DNA of 7,339 nucleotides from an uncultured Fibrobacter sp. (GTDB lineage: Bacteria > Fibrobacterota > Fibrobacteria > Fibrobacterales > Fibrobacteraceae), in the NCBI GenBank assembly GCA_947306025.1, contig CAMZFJ010000081.1, forward strand, positions 1-7,339, read 5' to 3'. The notes beneath the pieces were generated by a model. It was not told the DNA's origin and did not search any database. It saw nothing but the letters and a program-made list of their open reading frames with translations. Of this stretch, positions 1-5,545 are shown piece after piece (the first letter of the stretch is position 1; each line of letters begins with the position of its first letter). The position numbers were made by a program, and so were the translations under genes.

Positions 1-795
1 ATTGACGCCCACGGAATCATTAACCATGTGCTCGTATGTGAGGCGCAACTTCAGGTTGCCTTTTTTGCCTGCAAGTACCTTGATAGTGGAATAGCCGCCG
101 ACATGCGGGAACATATCTTTCTTGCTTTCGCGTTTCTTGATGCCGACTACAGCGGATCCATTGAGTTCTCCCACTTGGGCAAGAGGTCCGTAGCGATTAT
201 GAGTTGCTTGTTCTTCCTTGGGGCCAAAGATGATATAGCGCTTCATGTCGCCGTTGTTCCATTGCGATGTCGATTGCGATGGAATGTGCATCACGGCGGG
301 GAGAAGTCCCGGGCCGTTACCGCCAAATTCATTCTGCAAGTCTTCACGAATTGTAGATGAAATGCGGTCTTCTTCGAGCTGCGAGTCGCCGTAGTGGATC
401 ACGTGAACGGTGGTGGAATCTTTTTGTGCGTTCTGCAAGCTCTGGAAGAATCGGTCAAACCACGTCAGGTCGTCGTTCGGCAAGTCAAAGCGCGTACGAC
501 CTTCTCTAAAGAAGTCCTCGTAGTACTTGAGGGAATCCGAGAATGCCGCAAACTGCTTTTGCTTTGTCTCTTCCATCATCTGGCGGATAGCTTCTTCCGG
601 ATCCACCTGCTCGACTTTGACCTCGTTTCCGGCGGAGTCCGTCTTTGTTTCGGCCTTCTCGAAAACTTGCGAAAGCTTCGGGTAGCGGAGCGTTGTATCG
701 CCAATGTGGATTCCGTCTTCGGGGTAAGCAAGAGCCATCACCCCGAGAGTTAAGAACAACGAAAGGATGCTGAGTAGTACTTTTACAGGTGTCAT
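1..795 (-). CDS. Exported SGNH/GDSL-like hydrolase, N-terminal part (gene cut by left edge)
   Basis: The minus strand is open from an ATG at 795 to the left edge, giving 265 codons with no stop. The protein begins with a short basic N terminus (MTPVKV) and a hydrophobic stretch ending VMALA, about residues 1-23, which is a good signal peptide with cleavage before YPED. A charged, probably helical segment (about residues 60-105) precedes the motif VIHYGDSQLEEDR (residues 132-144), then a Gly-rich GGNGPGLLP (158-166). A GDS block with Ser138 as candidate nucleophile, followed by a GNGxGL stretch, is typical of periplasmic SGNH/GDSL hydrolases of Bacteroidetes and relatives, often encoded near O-acyltransferases that modify surface polysaccharides. 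The C-terminal Asp/His block lies outside the window, so catalytic competence cannot be judged. No Shine-Dalgarno sequence is visible; an array of 7-bp repeats ends 8 bp upstream of the start. The exact substrate is unknown. Confidence 0.75.
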   Translation of the reverse strand, partial: MTPVKVLLSILSLFLTLGVMALAYPEDGIHIGDTTLRYPKLSQVFEKAETKTDSAGNEVKVEQVDPEEAIRQMMEETKQKQFAAFSDSLKYYEDFFREGRTRFDLPNDDLTWFDRFFQSLQNAQKDSTTVHVIHYGDSQLEEDRISSTIREDLQNEFGGNGPGLLPAVMHIPSQSTSQWNNGDMKRYIIFGPKEEQATHNRYGPLAQVGELNGSAVVGIKKRESKKDMFPHVGGYSTIKVLAGKKGNLKLRLTYEHMVNDSVGVN

Positions 796-803
796 GCAGA
801 TTA

Positions 804-835
804 AGTTATTAGTTCTGAGTTACTAGTTACTAGAA
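804..835. repeat. Heptanucleotide repeat array, copy 1
   Basis: Four successive 7-bp units read AGTTATT, AGTTCTG, AGTTACT, AGTTACT, followed by AGAA. The array matches the one at 2236-2267 at 30 of 32 positions. It lies immediately upstream of the minus-strand hydrolase start at 795, where promoter elements are expected. Confidence 0.8.
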
Positions 836-851
836 TTTTTCCCGTGCAGTC

Positions 852-894
852 ATCCTCCAAAGGAGGATCCATACGAGTTTTGGGCTTGTATGGA
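852..894. repeat. Two adjacent stem-loops downstream of hisS
   Basis: ATCCTCC (852-858) pairs perfectly with GGAGGAT (862-868) around an AAA loop. TCCATAC (868-874) pairs with GTATGGA (888-894) around a 13-nt loop. They fall 14-56 bp past the hisS stop codon, in the gap before the hydrolase gene. Neither is followed by a long T run in either direction, so they are not a classical intrinsic terminator. They may protect the hisS mRNA 3' end, weakly terminate it, or belong to a dispersed repeat, since the first is preceded by GTCATCC, a start similar to the hairpin behind mdh. Confidence 0.55.
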
Positions 895-907
895 GTCGTT
901 AGGAAAA

Positions 908-2212
908 CTAGACTTTCTTCGGTTCGATAACCATCTTGCTGCGTTCAACGATCGCGGCAACGTCGCCCACGTGCATCGTGCCATCGCGGAGGTCCTTGAA
1001 TTCGAACTGTCCGGCGGAAGCCTTATCGCCATCCACATAGACAACGATAGATGCACCTTGGTAGTTAGCCTGTTCCAACTGCTTGCCCATCTTCATGGAG
1101 GCAAGCGGGTGAGAAACAGAGTTGCCGTTTGCGCGGAACACCTGGGCCGTTTCGAAAATCTTCTTCATGTCGTTCGTGAAGCTTGCGATGTAGAAGTCCA
1201 CATGCTGCTTCGGGCTCGGCAAAAGTCCACGTTCACGGAGGAGGTCGGCCAAGACAACGTCGCCCATGCCAAAGCCAACGCCCGGAATGCGGTCGCCACC
1301 GAGTTTTTCGGTGAGGCTGTCGTAACGTCCGCCACCAGCGATGGCGCGCATGGATTTACCCTTGTCGAACACTTCGAACACGATGCCGGTGTAGTAGGCG
1401 AGGCCACGAACAATGGAGAGGTCGAGGTTCACGCATTCGCTGAAGCCTGCAGCGGCAAGCGTTGCAAATAAGTCTTCAATTTCCTTGAGGGCTGCGGTAG
1501 CGTTTTCGCTCTTCACTGCAGCGCGCACTTCTTCAATCGACTTGCAGCTCATGAAATCGTCGAGCTGCTTGATCTGTGCTTCGGAGAGGCCTGCTTCGGT
1601 AAGTGCCTTGGCGAATGCTTCCGGACCGATTTTCAGGCGACGGTCGAGCACCGGGTAAACGAGCGCCGGATTCGGAGCGCCGATTTCTTCGAGGTAGGTG
1701 GCGAGGAGCTTACGGCTCGAAACGCCAATCGCAAAGTCGGAGTCCTTGAGGCCGAATTTGCGCAACATCGTGGCGATAGAAGCGAGCAAGTCAGCTTCGG
1801 CGTAGATGCTTTCGGTGCCGATGATGTCCATGTTCAGCTGGAAGAATTCGCGGAGACGACCCTTCTGAGCCTTTTCGTAACGGAACAGGCGCGGCATGGA
1901 GAACCACTTGAACGGCTTCTTGAGTTCACGGGCCTTCTGGATCACGAGGCGGGCGAGCGTCGGCGTCATTTCCGGGCGGAGCGCAATTTCGCGGTCGCCC
2001 TTGTCCTTAAAGTTGTAGAGCTGGCTTACGATTTCTTCGCCGGACTTTCCGGTGTAAAGTTCCAGATGTTCAAACATCGGGCCTTCGTATTCTTCGTAGG
2101 CGAAGCTTTCGGCGACCTTGCGCCATGTGTCAAAAATATAATTCTGGATGCGTTCAGCTTCCGGATAAAAATCGCGTGTGCCCTTAGGCAGTTGAGGAAT
2201 AGCAATACTCAT
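908..2212 (-). CDS. hisS: Histidyl-tRNA synthetase
   Basis: This class II aminoacyl-tRNA synthetase charges tRNA-His with histidine in the cytoplasm. From the ATG at 2212 it has 434 residues, close to the usual 420-430. Recognisable blocks are LPKGTRDF near the N terminus (8-15), the ALRPEMTPTLAR segment (77-88), motif 2 FRYEKAQKGRLREFFQ (110-125), the HisA block LSIVRGLAYYTG (265-276) with the catalytic Arg at 269, motif 3-like IAGGGRYDSL (291-300) with GVGFGMG (311-317), and a C-terminal anticodon-binding domain from about 335. The position after RGL is Ala, where the E. coli enzyme has Asp; I believe this occurs in other bacterial HisRS but have not checked. An in-frame GTG at 2221 is a possible start, but it lies 1 nt from the TATATT box and would not be in a transcript from it, so ATG 2212 is preferred. 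Essential housekeeping gene, likely monocistronic. Confidence 0.96.
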   Translation of the reverse strand: MSIAIPQLPKGTRDFYPEAERIQNYIFDTWRKVAESFAYEEYEGPMFEHLELYTGKSGEEIVSQLYNFKDKGDREIALRPEMTPTLARLVIQKARELKKPFKWFSMPRLFRYEKAQKGRLREFFQLNMDIIGTESIYAEADLLASIATMLRKFGLKDSDFAIGVSSRKLLATYLEEIGAPNPALVYPVLDRRLKIGPEAFAKALTEAGLSEAQIKQLDDFMSCKSIEEVRAAVKSENATAALKEIEDLFATLAAAGFSECVNLDLSIVRGLAYYTGIVFEVFDKGKSMRAIAGGGRYDSLTEKLGGDRIPGVGFGMGDVVLADLLRERGLLPSPKQHVDFYIASFTNDMKKIFETAQVFRANGNSVSHPLASMKMGKQLEQANYQGASIVVYVDGDKASAGQFEFKDLRDGTMHVGDVAAIVERSKMVIEPKKV

Positions 2213-2222
2213 AGTGGGCACA

Positions 2223-2228
2223 AATATA
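2223..2228 (-). promoter_or_regulatory. Putative -10 box (TATATT) of hisS
   Basis: On the minus strand TATATT is followed by 10 nt and then the hisS ATG. A transcript starting about 7 nt after the box would have a leader of only a few nucleotides, which fits the absence of a Shine-Dalgarno sequence. No convincing -35 hexamer is present; that region is occupied by the 7-bp repeat array. Confidence 0.5.
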
Positions 2229-2235
2229 GATTTTT

Positions 2236-2267
2236 AGTTATTAGTTATTAGTTACTAGTTACTAGAA
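2236..2267. repeat. Heptanucleotide repeat array, copy 2
   Basis: Four units of 7 bp, AGTTATT twice and AGTTACT twice, are followed by AGAA. It is a near-identical partner of the array at 804-835 and again sits directly upstream of a minus-strand start (hisS). It covers the position of the -35 and upstream promoter region. Confidence 0.85.
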
Positions 2268-2315
2268 ATGCATTGGAAATGCTGCTAGAAAAAAAAGTTA
2301 TTCAGAGGTGCGCAA

Positions 2316-2633
2316 TTAGAATGACCAGTAAATGCCGAATCCGCCTAAAACCGTTATTCCGATACCAGCGGCAATGGATATGTTGGATTTTTTAGAGCCT
2401 GCACTATAGAAACAACTCGCTGCAATTGTTGTAACAACGCCTCCAGCTGTAATATATACAGAAAAGAATCGTGCTATATATATGTATAGACTTGTGAGGT
2501 CCTTTGGATCTTCAGATGGTGTTATTGGTTTGTTTTCGTTAACGGCATAAATTTGCGGTGGGGTAAGCGATATTGCAAAACTACTCGAAGCAAGTAAGGA
2601 AATGCTCAATACAATAATTGCCAAAAACTTCAT
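2316..2633 (-). CDS. Small exported or membrane protein of unknown function
   Basis: The ORF encodes 105 residues from ATG 2633. It opens with MKFLAIIVLS and a hydrophobic core ending ASSSFA (residues 1-20), a clear signal peptide or N-terminal membrane anchor. After a short polar stretch rich in Pro, Asn and Lys (about 23-46) come two hydrophobic segments, about 48-75 and 84-104, separated by a basic loop with GSKKSN (79-84). I do not recognise a family. The coding sequence is clearly more AT-rich than hisS and mdh. It has many ATA/TAT-type codons, which may mean recent acquisition or weak selection. A longer reading from a TTG at 2672 is possible, but the TATATT box at 2640-2645 and the signal peptide make ATG 2633 more likely. 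It shares strand with hisS but a 103-bp gap containing a separate hisS promoter separates them. Confidence 0.6.
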   Translation of the reverse strand: MKFLAIIVLSISLLASSSFAISLTPPQIYAVNENKPITPSEDPKDLTSLYIYIARFFSVYITAGGVVTTIAASCFYSAGSKKSNISIAAGIGITVLGGFGIYWSF

Positions 2634-2639
2634 GCGGTT

Positions 2640-2645
2640 AATATA
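2640..2645 (-). promoter_or_regulatory. Putative -10 box (TATATT) of the small membrane-protein gene
   Basis: On the minus strand the sequence reads GCTATATTAACCGC and then ATG, leaving only 6 nt between the box and the start codon. Transcription would begin at or next to the ATG, so the message would be leaderless. The GCTATATT context matches the mdh promoter. Confidence 0.45.
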
Positions 2646-2714
2646 GCAATAATGTATATTTTTGCTTTTCAATGTTTTTTTGTAGAATCCCCTGCGACTC
2701 GGCTATGCCAATTT

Positions 2715-2838
2715 GTGCAAGCGCATTTGGCGCGGCACTTGTCTTATGGGGTTTTAGGGGCGGAGCCCCTAGGCGAAGGGGTAGGTGGCAACGAGGTGCC
2801 ACCGAGGGGAAGGCTTTCCCCTTCCAAATAAGCCTTTT
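2715..2838. repeat. Cluster of stem-loops in the gap upstream of mdh
   Basis: The 334-bp gap 2634-2967 has no convincing gene. Its centre holds consecutive stem-loops: an imperfect GTGC/GCGC stem pairing with GCGC/GCAC (2715-2738), TAGGGGC with GCCCCTA (2755-2761, 2765-2771), GGTGGCA with TGCCACC (2784-2790, 2797-2803) and AGGGGAA with TTCCCCT (2805-2811, 2816-2822). Alternative pairings exist: GAAGGGG (2775-2781) with CCCCTTC (2818-2824), and AAGGCTT (2810-2816) with AAGCCTT (2830-2836), the latter followed by a short T run. The block is GC-rich inside AT-rich flanks. It could be a dispersed structured repeat, a non-coding RNA or a terminator region; no family is recognised. Confidence 0.7.
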
Positions 2839-2877
2839 ATGCCAAGAAATCCCCAATTTTTCCCCTCAAATAAATAA

Positions 2878-3909
<1,032 letters not shown>

Positions 3910-3921
3910 TTGGATGATGTC

Positions 3922-3942
3922 ATTCCCGGCTTGACCGGGAAT
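3922..3942. repeat. Perfect hairpin of dispersed-repeat type after mdh
   Basis: ATTCCCGG and CCGGGAAT form an 8-bp perfect stem around CTTGA, 12 bp after the mdh stop. It is preceded by GTC and followed by CTCCTTTTT. The form resembles short intergenic hairpins that recur many times in several bacterial genomes, such as the ATTCCC/GGGAAT elements of Neisseria. The T run could also make it a first weak terminator. Confidence 0.6.
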
Positions 3943-3957
3943 CTCCTTTTTCATGCG

Positions 3958-3987
3958 AAAAACGCTCCGTTACAACGGGGCGTTTTT
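3958..3987. terminator. Strong bidirectional intrinsic terminator between convergent genes
   Basis: AAAAACGCTCCGTT (3958-3971) pairs with AACGGGGCGTTTTT (3974-3987) with a single G-T wobble. The flanking A and T runs give a U-tract on either strand. It serves mdh on the plus strand and the secreted-protein gene ending at 4072 on the minus strand. Confidence 0.9.
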
Positions 3988-4017
3988 GCGTTATTCAACT
4001 CGAAAAATGGCAAATTA

Positions 4018-4063
4018 TGCTACCGAAACGAGTGTATTGGTGCGTTTAGTAGCACTTTTTTTT
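4018..4063 (+). terminator. Second plus-strand terminator
   Basis: TGCTAC (4018-4023) pairs with GTAGCA (4049-4054), and an inner AAACG pairs with CGTTT. A run of eight T follows (4056-4063). It backs up the mdh terminator and insulates the convergent gene. Confidence 0.7.
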
Positions 4064-4071
4064 GCTGAAAA

Positions 4072-5076
4072 TCACTTCAGCACGATTTTGTTCGTAAAGT
4101 TCGCAGACTTCCCAAATACGCGGACCAAATAAATTCCGACATCGAGGTGAGCGAGGTTGAGTGTCGTAGTGGCGTCATCGATTGCTCCACGTGCGACGAC
4201 CTGACCGAGGCTATTCAAGATTTCGGCGGTGGCGTGCGAAACTCCTGTAAATCCGAGCGTGCGATTGTTGAGAATCGCTTTTGCGGAGACTGTTCTGCTG
4301 GCTATCTTGATGCTCTGTTCTTCACTATAAATGTCGCATTTTTCTGGGCAGGTTCCATCTTTGGGACCAACCGCACAGATGTTGAAATTGTAGCGGCCCG
4401 GTTCTGCTTGAAGCTTGAATTTGACGGCCACAAGTTGCTTAGCTGCGGTTTCACCGTCTATTTTTACGACTCCGTCATACCAAGAAGGTTGCTTAAAATC
4501 AGACCAATTGACGACGACTTTTTGTCCTGGAATTTCTTTTACTGCGGGGAGCGTTACAGTCGGATTTGCATAGGAAATGGTGGAATCAACGGTTTCTCCG
4601 AGTCCGAGTTCCAGTTGCAAATCAATGTCGGACGTGTACGTAACGCAAAGTCCACCCCAAGAGGATGCGTCGCCAGCGGCTAGAGTTTTGTTGGTAGAGG
4701 ATGTTTCGCCAACGATATTAAAACCCACGCCCGAATAAGGAAGCTTGGTCATTTCGCCTTTATCGAGATAGGCTGTTCCGCAAAATCCACCACAATGCGA
4801 TATAACGGCGTCAAAATAGTGAGGAGCACATGTTGCGTATTCGAGACACGGCTCTACGGGGTATATGATTTTGGAATGCCCGCGATCCTGATCATCTTCG
4901 TAGTCGAACCAAATTCCGTTTGTTTTGGTTTCATTGCCGAGTCCGGTTTGGACTTGTGGATTTTCGTCTGCGCCGTTCCAGGTTTCGAAAGTTCCTGCAG
5001 CGAATGCGGTTGGTGATGCAACGGCTACTGCGAAAAACGCTGTCGCCGCTTTTGACAGTATGGTTTTGGGGTTCAT
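4072..5076 (-). CDS. Secreted cysteine-rich protein with C-terminal secretion tail, possible carbohydrate-binding
   Basis: The protein has 334 residues from ATG 5076, chosen because AGGAGG lies 7 nt upstream. A signal peptide ends SPTAFA (residue 26). The body (27-255) is not a family I can name. It contains IWFDYEDDQD (55-64), SHCGGFCGTAYLDKG (93-107) and VGFNIVGE (117-124). A later strand-rich stretch has VVNWSDFKQPSW (188-199), VKFKLQ (218-223) and YNFNICAVG (229-237). Alternating beta strands with a W-DF-W pattern recall beta-sandwich carbohydrate-binding modules such as CBM11- or CIA30-like folds; this is inference. All eight cysteines (77, 83, 95, 99, 144, 234, 243, 247) lie in the exported part, an even number that suits disulfides. 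The last 75 residues match a type IX secretion-type sorting tail: AEILNSLGQVV (284-294), then LDVGIYLVRV and a basic end KIVLK. It diverges from the GH43 gene, which suggests a role in fibre binding or degradation. Confidence 0.75.
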   Translation of the reverse strand: MNPKTILSKAATAFFAVAVASPTAFAAGTFETWNGADENPQVQTGLGNETKTNGIWFDYEDDQDRGHSKIIYPVEPCLEYATCAPHYFDAVISHCGGFCGTAYLDKGEMTKLPYSGVGFNIVGETSSTNKTLAAGDASSWGGLCVTYTSDIDLQLELGLGETVDSTISYANPTVTLPAVKEIPGQKVVVNWSDFKQPSWYDGVVKIDGETAAKQLVAVKFKLQAEPGRYNFNICAVGPKDGTCPEKCDIYSEEQSIKIASRTVSAKAILNNRTLGFTGVSHATAEILNSLGQVVARGAIDDATTTLNLAHLDVGIYLVRVFGKSANFTNKIVLK

Positions 5077-5083
5077 AATTTTT

Positions 5084-5089
5084 CCTCCT
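5084..5089 (-). promoter_or_regulatory. Ribosome binding site of the secreted cysteine-rich protein
   Basis: A consensus AGGAGG on the minus strand lies 7 nt before ATG 5076. It fixes the start there and not at the longer in-frame reading from 5211. Confidence 0.9.
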
Positions 5090-5101
5090 GTACTGATTCT
5101 T

Positions 5102-5107
5102 AATATA
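5102..5107 (-). promoter_or_regulatory. Putative -10 box (TATATT) of the secreted cysteine-rich protein gene
   Basis: The minus strand reads AACTATATTAAG, giving a predicted leader of about 20 nt that contains the AGGAGG. No good -35 hexamer is visible at the usual distance. Confidence 0.45.
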
Positions 5108-5170
5108 GTTTTTATTGCATGTATTTGGATAAAAAGTGTCGAAAAAAGACGAAAAATTTTACTTTGTGTG

Positions 5171-5196
5171 TATAATATAAGGGTCGGTTGTATAAT
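5171..5196 (+). promoter_or_regulatory. Tandem perfect TATAAT boxes, 20 bp apart
   Basis: TATAAT occurs at 5171-5176 and 5191-5196, each within an identical TGTATAATA 9-mer (5169-5177, 5189-5197). The spacing is about two helical turns. They may be plus-strand -10 boxes for a short transcript ending at the T run at 5266-5274, or paired binding sites for a regulator. -35 matches are poor. Confidence 0.4.
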
Positions 5197-5254
5197 AGAG
5201 AGTGTTGTCACTTTTTTGTCGCCAAAATTTCAAAAAAACAATGAGGTTGCTTCG

Positions 5255-5274
5255 ACGGCGTGCCGTTTTTTTTT
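5255..5274 (+). terminator. Short stem-loop with nine-T run
   Basis: ACGG pairs with CCGT around CGTG (5255-5266), followed by an unbroken T run to 5274. The shape is that of an intrinsic terminator on the plus strand, though the stem is short. No protein gene precedes it on that strand, so if real it would end a small or antisense RNA. Confidence 0.45.
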
Positions 5275-5353
5275 CTTTGTGTCTTTACATTTTCTCAAGC
5301 CTCAAAATGTGTTGCTGCAAGCAATCTCTCCTCTTGTGCCCTATATCTTTAAC

Positions 5354-5483
5354 TGTGGACTTTTAATTAAAAATTTTATGTAAAAATTGAAGATTGTTGA
5401 ACTCTGAAAGCCCATGACCAGTAGCTAAAGCCCATTGACCAATAACCAATTGCTGATAATCTAAAAATATGTGGACTTTTAAT
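5354..5483 (+). repeat. Exact 14-bp direct repeat flanking a 102-bp segment
   Basis: TGTGGACTTTTAAT is present at 5354-5367 and again at 5470-5483. The second copy contains TGGACT, which serves as the -35 of the GH43 promoter. The segment between is 102 bp and carries its own word-like repeats. Confidence 0.8.
5407..5441. repeat. Word-like direct repeat AAAGCCCAT(T)GACCA
   Basis: AAAGCCCATGACCA (5407-5420) recurs as AAAGCCCATTGACCA (5427-5441), 20 bp apart, and continues into AATAACCAATTG. The style resembles the heptamer arrays upstream of hisS and the hydrolase. Confidence 0.65.
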
Positions 5484-5500
5484 GTTGAAGAGTATATATT
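5472..5500 (+). promoter_or_regulatory. Putative promoter of the GH43 operon
   Basis: TGGACT (5472-5477) and TATATT (5495-5500) are 17 bp apart. Transcription would start near 5507, leaving a leader of about 39 nt with the GGGAGA ribosome binding site. The -35 lies inside the second copy of the 14-bp direct repeat. Confidence 0.5.
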
Positions 5501-5534
5501 TACCATAACTAGACTTGTTCGAGTGTGGATGTAT

Positions 5535-5540
5535 GGGAGA
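5535..5540 (+). promoter_or_regulatory. Ribosome binding site of the GH43 gene
   Basis: GGGAGA lies 5 nt before ATG 5546. It supports that start over the in-frame GTG at 5525, which would place the site inside the coding region. Confidence 0.7.
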
Positions 5541-5545
5541 AGTCT

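Noticed and set aside
28..753. Two plus-strand ORFs of 110 and 119 codons
   Set aside because: They lie antisense to the exported hydrolase, which has a signal peptide and GDS motif; they show no motif or ribosome binding site.
890..1471. 193-codon plus-strand ORF
   Set aside because: It is antisense to hisS, whose motifs 2 and 3 and length are unambiguous.
2236..2267. CRISPR array
   Set aside because: Units are 7 bp and contiguous with no spacers, so the array is a tandem repeat only.
5077..5211. Extended start for the secreted cysteine-rich protein
   Set aside because: ATG 5076 has a consensus AGGAGG and begins a proper signal peptide; the extension covers AT-rich promoter sequence.
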